Shown: positions 43,353 through 52,523 of the stretch, piece after piece | Layout of the letters: each line of letters begins with the position of its first letter | Numbering within the stretch: the first letter of the stretch is position 1 | Assembly (NCBI GenBank): GCA_021325275.1 | Contig: JAJPHL010000039.1 | Coordinates: 1 to 64,000, forward strand | Direction of reading: 5' to 3' | Length of the DNA stretch: 64,000 bases | From: Terriglobia bacterium | GTDB taxonomy: Bacteria; Acidobacteriota; Terriglobia; JAJPHL01 | The notes under the pieces: model-generated | The model's input: only the letters and a program-made list of their open reading frames with translations | Told to the model about the DNA's origin: nothing | Databases searched by the model: none | Position numbers and translations under genes: made by a program

Positions 43353-44630
43353 GTGTTGCTAATCAAAAATGGCCGCGTCGTCGATCCGTCGCAGAACCTC
43401 GATGCGCCAGCGCAAGTTTTGATTCGCGACGGCCGCATCGCCAAGGTCGCCGAGCGGATCTCCGCGGCGGACGCGGAGGTTTTTGACGCGAAGGGTCTGA
43501 TCGTCGCGCCGGGATTCATCGATCTGCACGTTCATCTCCGCGAACCCGGCAATGAGCACGCCGAAACCATCGAGACAGGCGGACGCGCCGCCGCGGCCGG
43601 CGGATTTACCTCGATTTGCTGCATGCCGAACACGACGCCGGTGAACGACAACGCCGCCGTCACGCAATTCATCGTGGAGACGTCGCGTCGCGTGTCGCCG
43701 GTGAATGTTTTTCCCATCGGCGCGATTTCCTCGCGCAGCGCCGGTGAGCGTCTCGCGGAAATCGGACAAATGCATCGCGCCGGCATCGTAGGACTCTCCG
43801 ACGACGGACGTCCGGTGATGTCGAGCGGATTGATGCGTCACGCCATGGAGTATTCGCTGGCGTTCGGCTTAGTGATGATCCAGCACGCCGAGGATTTGAC
43901 GCTCACGCAAGGCGGACAAATGCACGAAGGCGTGCAATCCACGCGGATGGGATTGCGCGGCATCCCCGGATCGTCGGAAGACGTGATGGTGGCGCGCGAC
44001 ATCCTGCTCGCCGAGCAAACCGGCGCGCGTTATCACGTGGCGCATCTTTCCACAGCGCGTTCGCTCGAACTGGTGCGCGACGCCAAACGGCGCGGCTTGG
44101 CGGTAACGTGCGAAGTCACGCCCCATCATTTTACTTTGTGCGACGAAGACGTGCGCGATTACGACAGCAATTACAAAATGAAGCCGCCGCTCCGCTCGCG
44201 CGCCGATCGCGACGCGATGATCGAGGGACTGGCCGACGGAACGGTGGACGCGATCGCCACCGATCACGCGCCGCACGCAGGCAGCGAAAAGATGCAGGAG
44301 TTCGATCTCGCGCCTTTCGGGATCATCGGCTTGGAATCGGCGGTGGGATTGGCGCTCGAACGCCTTTATCATCCCAAACACGTCACGCTTTCGCGCCTGG
44401 TGAATCTTTTCTCCTGCAACGCGGCGCGCGTGGTGGAACTGAAAGATCGCGGGACCCTGAAACCCGGCTCCCACGCGGACGTCACGTTGTTCTCCACCGA
44501 TCGCGCGTGGAAACTCGACGCGAATCAAAGCGCGTCGCGCAGCCGGAACACGCCCTTCGACGGACGCGAATTCCGCGGCGGTCCGGAAGCGACGATCGTC
44601 GCGGGCCGGGTTGTTTGGCGCCGCGCATAA
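43353..44630 (+). CDS. pyrC: Dihydroorotase, class I type
   Basis: 425 aa from GTG 43353; GGAGG at 43344-43348 favours this or TTG 43356. An extended reading frame to 43293 runs into the palindromic repeat and is not part of the gene. Zinc amidohydrolase motifs: [42 protein letters not shown] and [13 protein letters not shown]. Converts carbamoyl aspartate to dihydroorotate. Third gene of the pyr operon. The usual length for the class. Confidence 0.95.
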   Translation: MLLIKNGRVVDPSQNLDAPAQVLIRDGRIAKVAERISAADAEVFDAKGLIVAPGFIDLHVHLREPGNEHAETIETGGRAAAAGGFTSICCMPNTTPVNDNAAVTQFIVETSRRVSPVNVFPIGAISSRSAGERLAEIGQMHRAGIVGLSDDGRPVMSSGLMRHAMEYSLAFGLVMIQHAEDLTLTQGGQMHEGVQSTRMGLRGIPGSSEDVMVARDILLAEQTGARYHVAHLSTARSLELVRDAKRRGLAVTCEVTPHHFTLCDEDVRDYDSNYKMKPPLRSRADRDAMIEGLADGTVDAIATDHAPHAGSEKMQEFDLAPFGIIGLESAVGLALERLYHPKHVTLSRLVNLFSCNAARVVELKDRGTLKPGSHADVTLFSTDRAWKLDANQSASRSRNTPFDGREFRGGPEATIVAGRVVWRRA

Positions 44631-44676
44631 GTTGGCAAATCATGTGATAGCATCCAGGCGTCATCTGGAGGCCAAC

Positions 44677-47100
44677 ATGATTCGCAAACAATTCATTCGT
44701 AATTTCTTGCTAAATGTATTATGTGCGGCTGCTCTTTTCGCCGCCGATGGTCCGAGCCTCCTTTCGCAAGTCGAAAAACCTACACCTGATCCTGCTAAGT
44801 CCGGCACGGTAAAGCAGCTCGTCTTCACCCACGATCGCATCAGGATCACGCTCGAAGAAGGCACGCTGCAATACTCCACGCCGGTGGAAGGTGTGGTGAT
44901 CGCGGCGGCGTTTCGCGGCAAGGGAACGCTTGAAGTGATCCCGCCGAATACGCTGGAATCGCAACAACTGAGCATTTTCACCGGCGAAGAGAAATTGTCG
45001 GAGAGTTTCACGGAAGCGGCGTTTCTCACCACCGACAAGACCTTCGAACTGCTGGCGCCGAAAATCGAATTCGGTGCGGCCGTCGATGCGCACTTGGCCG
45101 AACTCATGGCGGCGCGCGTAAAAGAGAACGAAGAATGGGGCGCGGAAGTCTTGCCGCGCATGGTGAAGGGCCTGCTCTCCGGAAATCGCCCCCGGACCGC
45201 CTTGTTCATCGCCGACGTGAAGACCGACAAGCACGGGTGGCTGCAGGCGCGCTACGACAACCTGAAGATCGAAGAAATCCGCATCGGCCGCTTGGTGCAG
45301 ATGGAGGTGGGCCGCCACTTCGACACCTGGATGCAATTCGCCGCCGCGGGGCGCGATCCGTTCACGGCGTTTCAGAATCCGCTGGAACGGGCCGATTACG
45401 AAGTCGCGAATTACGTGATCGACGCCTCCGTGAACGACAACGCCGAGTTGCACGCCACGGCGCATGTGGAGCTGAAGTATCGCGCCGAACAGGAGCGCGT
45501 GATCCTATTCGATCTCGATTCCAACATGCGCGTGGAGTCCGTCACTGATTCCAAAGGCGAGAAACTCGGCTTTCTTCAGCCCCGCGAGAACAAGGATCGC
45601 GTATCGAGTTACGGCGACTACGTCGCGGTCATCCTGCCCAAGCCTTCGCACACCGGCGACACCGAGAAGTTGGAGTTCACCTATGGCGGGAAGCGCGTGA
45701 TCCGCAAAGTGGGCGCCGGCAACTTTTTCTGTGAAAGTTCCGGATGGTATCCGGAGATGCGCGACAGTTTCGCGTCGCGGGCCACGTTTGAACTGCACTT
45801 CAAGAGTCCCAAGAAATACTCGTTGGTGGCCACCGGCAGTAAGACGGACGAAACCACCGACGGCAACCTGCTGCTGACCACGTGGAAATCCGATATTCCG
45901 CAAGCCGTCGCCGGCTTCGCGTACGGCGACTACAAGGTGGTGACCGAAAAAGCGGGCGATGTGGAAGTCCAGATTTACGCGAACAGGCAGGGCGACGAAA
46001 ACTTGGAAGCGATCCAGCACATCGCCGACGGCGCGATGGTCGGCAGCGGCGAGAGCGGGTTGGCGCTCGGTACACTCACGCCGGCGTCGATGGCGAAGGG
46101 AATGGCCACGGAAGTCGCGAACAACGTGCGCGTCTTCGAGCAATACTACGGCCCGCTGCCGTTCAAGCATTTGGCGGTGACGAATATTCCTTACTCTTAT
46201 GGCCAGGGATGGCCCGGCTTGCTCTATTTGTCCGTGCTGTCCTTCCTCGATTCGACGCAGCGCCATCAATTGCTGCGGAACAACAACGACATCCGCCTCA
46301 CTGATTTCTTCCGCGCGCACGAGACCTCGCACCAATGGTGGGGACATCGCGTGGGATGGAAGAGCTATCACGACCAATGGCTCTCGGAAGGTTTTGCGCA
46401 GTTCTCGGGGAATCTCTACGTGCAGTACCGCCAAAACTTTCAGGAGTATCTCAAGCGCTTGCGCGCCGACAAATTCGAATTGGCGACGCGCGACCGCAAG
46501 AACCGCACCTATGAATCGATCGGTCCGATCTGGATGGGCACGCGCATCTCGAACTCGGACGCGCCTCGCGCCTATCAACCTGTGATCTACAACAAGGGCG
46601 GCTACGTCCTCCACATGCTCCGGATGATGTTGTGGGACTCGCGCTCACAGGTGCCCGACCATCGCTTCATCGAAATGATGAAGGACTTCACCTCCACCTA
46701 CGACAACAAAGCGGCGTCGACGGAAGATTTCCGTGCGATCGCCGAGAAGCATATGACTAAGGAAATGGAGTTGGAGCCCGGGAAAGGCTTGATCTGGTTT
46801 TTCCGCGAATACGTCTACAACGTCGGCATCCCGCACTATGAATTCAGCTACAAGATCGAGCCGGCAGAGGCGGGAAAATACCACATCACAGGATCGCTCG
46901 TGCGCACCGGCGTGCCTGCCGGGTGGATGGACGCCATGCCGCTCTACGCGGATTTCGGAGGCGGAAAAATCGCCAAGATCGGAGCGATTCCGGCGATTCG
47001 TCCGAACACGCCGATCGAGGCAACACTAGCGCTTCCGCAGCGTCCGGAAAAACTAATCCTGAATGCTCACGAGGATGTGCTGGCAGAAGTAAAGCAGTAG
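44677..47100 (+). CDS. Secreted M1-like zinc metallopeptidase
   Basis: 807 aa, signal peptide (IRNFLLNVLCAAALFAA), TGGAGG 5 nt before the ATG. The gluzincin site is complete: HETSH at 548-552 and Glu571 in LSEGFAQ, with the M1 spacing HEXXH-x18-E. The exopeptidase motif GxMEN is not found at the expected place (NIPYSYGQGWPGLLYLS instead), so aminopeptidase activity is doubtful. The N-terminal 260 residues form an extra beta-rich region not usual in M1 enzymes. Probably periplasmic or outer-surface. Confidence 0.87.
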   Translation: MIRKQFIRNFLLNVLCAAALFAADGPSLLSQVEKPTPDPAKSGTVKQLVFTHDRIRITLEEGTLQYSTPVEGVVIAAAFRGKGTLEVIPPNTLESQQLSIFTGEEKLSESFTEAAFLTTDKTFELLAPKIEFGAAVDAHLAELMAARVKENEEWGAEVLPRMVKGLLSGNRPRTALFIADVKTDKHGWLQARYDNLKIEEIRIGRLVQMEVGRHFDTWMQFAAAGRDPFTAFQNPLERADYEVANYVIDASVNDNAELHATAHVELKYRAEQERVILFDLDSNMRVESVTDSKGEKLGFLQPRENKDRVSSYGDYVAVILPKPSHTGDTEKLEFTYGGKRVIRKVGAGNFFCESSGWYPEMRDSFASRATFELHFKSPKKYSLVATGSKTDETTDGNLLLTTWKSDIPQAVAGFAYGDYKVVTEKAGDVEVQIYANRQGDENLEAIQHIADGAMVGSGESGLALGTLTPASMAKGMATEVANNVRVFEQYYGPLPFKHLAVTNIPYSYGQGWPGLLYLSVLSFLDSTQRHQLLRNNNDIRLTDFFRAHETSHQWWGHRVGWKSYHDQWLSEGFAQFSGNLYVQYRQNFQEYLKRLRADKFELATRDRKNRTYESIGPIWMGTRISNSDAPRAYQPVIYNKGGYVLHMLRMMLWDSRSQVPDHRFIEMMKDFTSTYDNKAASTEDFRAIAEKHMTKEMELEPGKGLIWFFREYVYNVGIPHYEFSYKIEPAEAGKYHITGSLVRTGVPAGWMDAMPLYADFGGGKIAKIGAIPAIRPNTPIEATLALPQRPEKLILNAHEDVLAEVKQ

Positions 47101-47143
47101 CGCAGTTACCCGGAACGCGCGTCTCGGAACCCGGAACTGTGTG

Positions 47144-48019
47144 TTACCGGTGTCCCGCGTCCATGTGATGCGGCTCGGACCCTCCGGCGCGCGCGGGCGC
47201 TTGCACTTCCAAGCGATACAAGTGATTCGGCTGGCCCACGCCCGCACCCACCGAGTATCCGTGCTCGATGGCCTTGAAGACGTACGCTTTCGCCAACACC
47301 GCTGACTCCACCACGCTGTGTCCTTGCGCGAGTTTCACGGCGACAGTCGTGGAAAACGCGCAGCCGGTGCCGTGCGTGTTGCCGTTTTTGATTTTTTCTC
47401 CCGGCAGCTCCATGTGATTGGTGCCGTCGAACAGCACGTCCACGGGGCGATCGAGATGTCCGCCGGTCACGATGGCGTTTTTCGCGCCGATAGCCACCAA
47501 CTCCGCTGCGGCGCGCTTCATTTCGTCGACGTTGGTGACGGGAAATCCCACCAGCGCCGCGGCTTCTTCGAGATTCGGCGTCACCACGGTGACGCGCTTC
47601 AGCAAATGCGCGCGCAATTCCTTCCAGCCTTTTTCGCCGATCATCGGTGTGCCGCTGGTGGCGTTCATCACCGGATCGAGCACCACCGGGACGGGTCCCA
47701 TTTTTTCGGAGAGCTTTTCGAGAAACGCCACCACAACGCGTACGTTCTCCACGCTGCCGAGCATTCCGATTTTCACCGCCGCCAGGCGGATATCTTCGGT
47801 GAGCGCGTCGAGCGTTTCGGCGAGCAATTTTCCCGACACCGCGTCGATGCGCTTCACGCCTTGCGTGTTTTGCACCGTGAGCGCGGTGATCGCGGCGACG
47901 CCGCGTCCGTTGTGCGCTGCAATGGTCTTGAGATCGGCGGCGACGCCCGCTCCGCCCGAAGGATCGAAACCTGCGATGGCCAGCACGATCGCGTGATGAC
48001 CGTTCACTTCATGAGCCAT
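47144..48019 (-). CDS. thiD: Hydroxymethylpyrimidine/phosphomethylpyrimidine kinase
   Basis: 291 aa. Ribokinase-like kinase of thiamin synthesis. AIAGFDPSGGAGVAADLKT, ALTVQNTQGV, KIGMLGS, VLDPVMNATSGTPM and NGNTHGTGCAFSTTVAVKLAQG (anion hole and catalytic Asp region; here the GTGC-type motif) are clear. The last 30 residues (VQAPARAGGSEPHHMDAGH) are an unstructured addition. Stands alone: no other thi gene is near. Confidence 0.93.
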   Translation of the reverse strand: MAHEVNGHHAIVLAIAGFDPSGGAGVAADLKTIAAHNGRGVAAITALTVQNTQGVKRIDAVSGKLLAETLDALTEDIRLAAVKIGMLGSVENVRVVVAFLEKLSEKMGPVPVVLDPVMNATSGTPMIGEKGWKELRAHLLKRVTVVTPNLEEAAALVGFPVTNVDEMKRAAAELVAIGAKNAIVTGGHLDRPVDVLFDGTNHMELPGEKIKNGNTHGTGCAFSTTVAVKLAQGHSVVESAVLAKAYVFKAIEHGYSVGAGVGQPNHLYRLEVQAPARAGGSEPHHMDAGHR

Positions 48020-48098
48020 TTCTCATCTTCTCCCTGATCATGCCGCGTCACACGCGCGCGCGGATGAAACTTGGATCAAAGTTAACGCACCCATCGGC

Positions 48099-48127
48099 TT
48101 GCCGCAACTAGTTTTTTTTGCTATACT
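48099..48127 (+). promoter_or_regulatory. Sigma70-like promoter of rlpA
   Basis: TTGCCG (48099-48104, 4/6) and TATACT (48122-48127, 5/6) are separated by exactly 17 nt, with a T-rich spacer end. Transcription would begin near 48134, about 120 nt before the rlpA ATG. Confidence 0.6.
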
Positions 48128-48133
48128 TGTGAA

Positions 48134-48254
48134 CGCAGATTAGGCAAGTGTCAAGTAAGCGCGCTTCGTAAGTGCGTCCAGTACGAACCGGCGAATTTCC
48201 CCACACCAGCCGGGATCCCAAAAGTAGGTCGAGCAGTCCAGGTTACCTCTAGCT
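48134..48254 (+). promoter_or_regulatory. Long 5' leader of rlpA, possible structured RNA
   Basis: About 120 nt of leader between the predicted start of transcription and ATG 48255 with no reading frame of note. It contains the palindrome AAGCGCGCTT (48157-48166) and a C/G-rich block around 48190-48220. rlpA-like genes are sometimes preceded by a ydaO (c-di-AMP) riboswitch in other bacteria; I could not match its conserved core here. The rest of 48020-48098 shows nothing. Confidence 0.3.
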
Positions 48255-48713
48255 ATGGAAAAAAAGGTTGTGCGTGGTGCTATTGCGTTTGGAAGCGCAT
48301 TTCTGTTGGCCGTTCCTGCGATCGCGCCGGTGCATGAGGCGGTGGCGTCTACATTGCCTCCGGTTCCGCTCGCGGAGATCGGACATCCCGAATTCGGCAT
48401 CGCCACTTGGTACGGCGAAAAATTCCACGGCTTGCAAACCGCGAGCGGCGAAACGTTCGACATGTTTCGCATGACCGCCGCACATCGCCGGATTCCACTC
48501 GGCTCGATGGTGCGGGTGACGAATCTCAAGAACGGACTCTCGGTCATCGTGCGCATCAACGATCGTGGACCGGTCACGCGCACGGCGATGCTCGATCTTT
48601 CCTTCGCGGCCGCGCAGAAGTTGGGAATTGTCGAGTGGGGACGCGCGGAAGTTCGCGTCGACCAACTGCTGGAAGTCGGCGTGGGAACGAGCCAATCCGT
48701 TTCGCGCAACTAG
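48255..48713 (+). CDS. RlpA-like septal ring lytic transglycosylase family protein
   Basis: 152 aa. Signal peptide (GAIAFGSAFLLAVPAIAP) without a lipobox cysteine, then a double-psi beta-barrel at residues 48-140: GIATWYGEKFHGLQTASGE, FRMTAAHRRIPLGSMVRV and VRINDRGPVTRTAMLDLS, as in RlpA. No SPOR domain. Expected to act on glycan strands in the periplasm. Driven by its own promoter (48099-48127). Confidence 0.92.
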   Translation: MEKKVVRGAIAFGSAFLLAVPAIAPVHEAVASTLPPVPLAEIGHPEFGIATWYGEKFHGLQTASGETFDMFRMTAAHRRIPLGSMVRVTNLKNGLSVIVRINDRGPVTRTAMLDLSFAAAQKLGIVEWGRAEVRVDQLLEVGVGTSQSVSRN

Positions 48714-48810
48714 ACCCTCGGCATATACCAATCAACGCCGCGCCGTTAGACCAATCGTTCGGCCGTCACGGCGCGCGTACATTTCAGATATCATCGAGCA
48801 AGAGGTGTGT

Positions 48811-49563
48811 ATGAAAGCCTTCTGTCTTCTAGCTGCCATTGCGTTGACCGTTCCCGCGATTGCTTTGGAAACTCCACGCACGCCCGTGCTCGTGGAATTG
48901 TTCACGTCGGAAGGATGCTCCAGTTGTCCTCCCGCCGACCAGTTGCTGATGCAGTTCGATACGAAGCAGCCGATTCCCGGCGCGGAAATCATCATCCTCA
49001 GCCAGCACGTCGATTACTGGAATCAACTCGGCTGGACCGATCCGTATTCTTCCAAGAGTTTTTCGCAGCGCCAGCAGGAGTACGCGTTCGCCCTGCATAC
49101 GTCGGAAGGTCCCTACACGCCGCAAATGATCGTAGACGGCCGCGCCGAATTCAACGGATCGGACGTGCGCGCCGCGCGTGACGCGATCGCCAAGGCCGCG
49201 CAACAACCGAAGGTGGCGGTTGCGGTGACGCTCGTGCCGGCGCCAAAGAGCCCACAACTGAGAATCCACGTCGACGGCGCGGAACTCGCGAAAGTTGCCG
49301 GAAAGGCCGACGTGATGTTGGCGATCACCGAAAACGATTTGGCCAACAGCGTGACGAAAGGCGAGAACGCCGGACATCGTTTATCGCACAACGGTGTAGT
49401 GCGGCGGTTGTCGCAAATCGGCAAGGCCGACAAGAACGGATACGACGGCGATCCGGCCGTGCCACTCGATCCATCCTGGAAGCGCGAGAATCTGCGCGCC
49501 GTGGTTTTCTTGGCGGATCACACGAGTCATCGCGTCTTTGGCGCGAACGAAGTTGGGTTTTAG
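48811..49563 (+). CDS. DUF1223 (thioredoxin-like) secreted protein
   Basis: 250 aa. Signal peptide (KAFCLLAAIALTVPAIA), then the DUF1223 signature: VLVELFTSEGCSSCPPADQLL with a thioredoxin-like CxxC, LSQHVDYWNQLGWTDPYSS, RQQEYAF and TPQMIVDGRAEFNGSD. Function unknown; a periplasmic thiol-redox role is inferred from the CSSC. AGAGG precedes the ATG by 5 nt. Nothing of note is visible in the 97-bp gap after rlpA. Confidence 0.9.
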   Translation: MKAFCLLAAIALTVPAIALETPRTPVLVELFTSEGCSSCPPADQLLMQFDTKQPIPGAEIIILSQHVDYWNQLGWTDPYSSKSFSQRQQEYAFALHTSEGPYTPQMIVDGRAEFNGSDVRAARDAIAKAAQQPKVAVAVTLVPAPKSPQLRIHVDGAELAKVAGKADVMLAITENDLANSVTKGENAGHRLSHNGVVRRLSQIGKADKNGYDGDPAVPLDPSWKRENLRAVVFLADHTSHRVFGANEVGF

Positions 49564-49565
49564 CA

Positions 49566-49588
49566 GGACAGGGCGTGCTCGCCTGTCC
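49566..49588. terminator. Palindrome between convergent genes
   Basis: GGACAGG (49566-49572) and CCTGTCC (49582-49588) flank a 9-nt loop in the 28-bp gap between the DUF1223 gene and the radical SAM gene. Placed 2 bp after a stop on each side, it could end transcription in both directions. It also resembles dispersed 'gacaggcg' palindromes. Confidence 0.45.
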
Positions 49589-49591
49589 CTC

Positions 49592-50635
49592 CTATGCAGG
49601 ATTCGCCGTAAAATCACGCGCGTCGCGGAACGGCATATCGCGGTTCCGGAAATCCGGGCGGTAATAATCGGCTGCCTCTTCATCCAACGGCTGGATCCAG
49701 CCATTCTCAAATCCCAGTTCCTCAGCCCACTCGAGAACCTTATCGAATTCGCGCGGGCGAATGCGCCGATTGATCAGCGGGAACATCTCCTCGCCGCGCG
49801 TTTCCACCTTGTGGGTCACAAAATACTGCGACATCAGGCTGATCGTCACACGCGGCGACAATTCCTGGCGGATCCACTCAAGCGTTTCGCGAATGCCGGC
49901 CATGTCATTCGGCAGCACCAGCAGCCGGATCACCAGGCCGCGCTGCAACAAGCCGCGATCGTCATACACCGCGCTGTCGCCTAGCTGGCGATGCATTTCC
50001 TTCAGCGCGGCGCGCGCGCTGGCCACGTAATGCGGAATCTTCGAGTACTCGTGCGCGACGTCTTCGTCGGCGTACTTGAGATCCGGCAAGTAAATGTCAA
50101 AAATGCCGTCGAGTAACCGCAAAACTTCCACGCTGTCGTAAGCGTTTGTGTTGTAAACCAGCGGTAATCGCAAGCCGCGGCGCACGGCGATCGCGACGGC
50201 GCGCGCGATCTGCGGCGCAAAGTGCGTAGGGCTGACGAAGCCGATGTTGTGGCAACCGCGATCCTGCAGTTCCAGCATCATTTCCGCGAGCCGCTCGAAG
50301 GTCGTTTCGTTCGTCGGCCGCTGCGTGCGAAAATCCTGGCTAATTTGCCAGTTCTGGCAGTAAACGCAGCGTAGATTGCAGTGGCCTAGGAAGATATTCC
50401 CGGCTCCGCGCGCGTCGCGCCCGAGCATCGTTCCGCTTAGTGCCGGTTCTTCGCCGAAGTGGGGGGCGTACGACGACACAATCGGCGCATATCCCGCCAC
50501 GCAGACTTTCGTCTCGTCGCACAGGCGATTCACGCGGCAATCCCACGGACAAACCGTGCACGATTCGAGCAGGCGGTCGAGCGCTTCCACGCGGGCATCA
50601 AGTTCAGCGCCCGAGAGCGCCAGATAAGACGGCAT
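49592..50635 (-). CDS. Radical SAM protein, PflA-like
   Basis: 347 aa. The 4Fe-4S site CX3CX2C is C86, C90, C93 in GHCNLRCVYCQNW. Five further Cys lie in the N-terminal 45 residues (CTVCPWDCRVNRLCDE and VCVAGY), a second metal-binding patch typical of the PflX-like group. KYADEDVAHEYSKIP and YDSVEVLRLLDGIFDIYLPDLK also fit. Substrate unknown. The first 32 nt overlap the end of asnB, so the two are translationally linked. Confidence 0.88.
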   Translation of the reverse strand: MPSYLALSGAELDARVEALDRLLESCTVCPWDCRVNRLCDETKVCVAGYAPIVSSYAPHFGEEPALSGTMLGRDARGAGNIFLGHCNLRCVYCQNWQISQDFRTQRPTNETTFERLAEMMLELQDRGCHNIGFVSPTHFAPQIARAVAIAVRRGLRLPLVYNTNAYDSVEVLRLLDGIFDIYLPDLKYADEDVAHEYSKIPHYVASARAALKEMHRQLGDSAVYDDRGLLQRGLVIRLLVLPNDMAGIRETLEWIRQELSPRVTISLMSQYFVTHKVETRGEEMFPLINRRIRPREFDKVLEWAEELGFENGWIQPLDEEAADYYRPDFRNRDMPFRDARDFTANPA

Positions 50636-52520
50636 CCTTTGATTGTATCGCAGGCGTCACGCTCGAGATCTGCCAGCGTTTCATCCATAGCATCAGCGTG
50701 ACCAATCCCCACAGGTGATATCCGGCGTTCACGCGCCGCGCGAGGTGATCGTTCACCAGGGCCGTGACGCGAGAGGCGTTGAACAATTGCGTCCGTTCGA
50801 CCACGCTCTCGCTGAGCGTATCGAGCAGTAGCGGCTTCAGCGGACCGCGAAACCATTCGTGGATTGGAATGTCGAGACCTTCCTTCGGGCGCGAGAGAAT
50901 CCGTGCCGGAAGTCTGTTCCGCATCAAGCGATTCAGGAGGAATTTCTTCTGGAATCCACGGACTTTGAAGTTTTCCGGCAGCGTGGCGGCGAACTCAACG
51001 ATGCGATGATCCAAGAACGGCGGCCGCACTTCGAGCGAATGCGCCATGCTCATGCGATCGGCTTTGTACAAAATGTCGTCAGGTAGAAAATAGCGTTGGT
51101 CGTACCAGAAATTCGGTTGCGATCCGCTTGGCACCGTGCCTAGCAATCGCGCGAGAACTTCTGCGTTCGCATGGCGGAAGATCTCACGCTTCCCAGTATC
51201 GGAGAACGTGCCGTTCCAAAACGTGTGCGCCAATCCCGGTTCGAGCAGCGAGCCCTCTAGAAATCGCTTGACCTTGTATTCGAAACCGATTTTCTCGTCT
51301 GAAACAGGCAACGTACCCGCCATGGCGAGCGCGAATTTGCGGAGCGGCCTCGGGACAAGGCGCGCCGTTCGCGCCAACTTGTCGGCGACATAAGTGATAT
51401 ATCCGCCGAGAACTTCGTCCGCGCCCTCGCCGCTCAGCGCGACGGTTACATCTCGCCGGCACATCTGCGACAAAAACCAAACCGGAAGTGCGCCCGCGTC
51501 GGCGCTCGGTTCGTCGGAGTACGTTGGCAGTCGTTCCACCGCTGCGCGCAAATCCTCGCTGGGATTCAGGTCGCGATTTAAATCGAACGCCCGGTGTTCC
51601 GCGCCGTAGCACTTGGCGACCTCCGCCGCGTACGACGATTCGTCGAACGAACGGCCTTGAAACGTGATGGAAAAAGTCTTCAGCGGCGCGGAGCTCGCGG
51701 CGCTCGCGTAGTGCAAGATCGTCGACGAATCGAGGCCGCCCGAGAGCCAAAGTCCAAGAGGCACGTCGGAGATCATGTGCTCCCGCACCGAGTCTCGCAG
51801 CAGCGCGTCGAGTTTTTCTTCCGCCTCGGCCTCCGCGATCGGCCGCGGACGCATTTCCAATTTCCAGTACGCTTCGGTGCGCACCGATCCCGCGCGCCAT
51901 TCAAGCCAAGCTCCCGGCGGGAGTTTCTCGATGCCCGCCACCAGCGTATTCGGCGCCGGAACGTAGTTCAGCGACAGGTACGCGTTCAAGCCGTCGAGAT
52001 CGATTTGCCGATCGATGCCAGGCAGCGCGAACAACGCTTTCAGTTCCGATCCAAACGCCAGGGCCGTGCCTTTCCGGCAAAAATACAACGGCTTGATCCC
52101 CAAGCGATCGCGCGCCAGCACCAAGCGGCGCTCAGCGTCGCTCCAGATCGCCAAGCCGAACATTCCGCGCAGGTGTCCGAACGCGCCGGTGTCCCATTCG
52201 AGAAACGCATGCAGCACCACTTCGGTGTCGCTACGCGAATGGAATCGGTGACCCAGCGATTCCAATTCCTTGCGCAATTCGCTGTGATTGTAGATTTCGC
52301 CGTTGAAGACGAGAACGGTGCGGCCGTCGTCCGATTTCATCGGCTGCGTGCCGCCTTCCAGGTCGATGATCTTCAGACGCACCGCGCCAAGGGACACGAA
52401 GTCGTTCTCGTAGACGTCCTGTTGATCGGGTCCGCGGTGCGTAAGGGAAAGCGTGGCCTCGCGAATGTGGCCGCGCTCAAAAACACTTTCGCTATAAGTG
52501 TATCCGGCGATTCCGCACAT
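50604..52520 (-). CDS. asnB: Glutamine-hydrolysing asparagine synthase
   Basis: 638 aa. Class II glutaminase domain with catalytic Cys2 (MCGIAGY), LTHRGPDQQ and FNGEIYNHSEL, then the ATP-pyrophosphatase domain with GLWLSGGLDSSTI and SGEGADEVLGGY. The C-terminal PFLDHRIVEFAATLP region is present. Amidates aspartate or a carboxyl of another product; a dedicated role in cell-surface sugar or peptide assembly is possible since AsnB paralogues often serve that. Its upstream neighbour on this strand ends 3 bp before. Confidence 0.93.
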   Translation of the reverse strand: MCGIAGYTYSESVFERGHIREATLSLTHRGPDQQDVYENDFVSLGAVRLKIIDLEGGTQPMKSDDGRTVLVFNGEIYNHSELRKELESLGHRFHSRSDTEVVLHAFLEWDTGAFGHLRGMFGLAIWSDAERRLVLARDRLGIKPLYFCRKGTALAFGSELKALFALPGIDRQIDLDGLNAYLSLNYVPAPNTLVAGIEKLPPGAWLEWRAGSVRTEAYWKLEMRPRPIAEAEAEEKLDALLRDSVREHMISDVPLGLWLSGGLDSSTILHYASAASSAPLKTFSITFQGRSFDESSYAAEVAKCYGAEHRAFDLNRDLNPSEDLRAAVERLPTYSDEPSADAGALPVWFLSQMCRRDVTVALSGEGADEVLGGYITYVADKLARTARLVPRPLRKFALAMAGTLPVSDEKIGFEYKVKRFLEGSLLEPGLAHTFWNGTFSDTGKREIFRHANAEVLARLLGTVPSGSQPNFWYDQRYFLPDDILYKADRMSMAHSLEVRPPFLDHRIVEFAATLPENFKVRGFQKKFLLNRLMRNRLPARILSRPKEGLDIPIHEWFRGPLKPLLLDTLSESVVERTQLFNASRVTALVNDHLARRVNAGYHLWGLVTLMLWMKRWQISSVTPAIQSKDAVLSGALGR

Positions 52521-52523
52521 CTC

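Noticed and set aside
44631-44676. GTTGGC/GCCAAC inverted pair before the M1-like gene
   Set aside because: Six-nt arms 34 nt apart are expected by chance; the right half overlaps the ribosome-site region.
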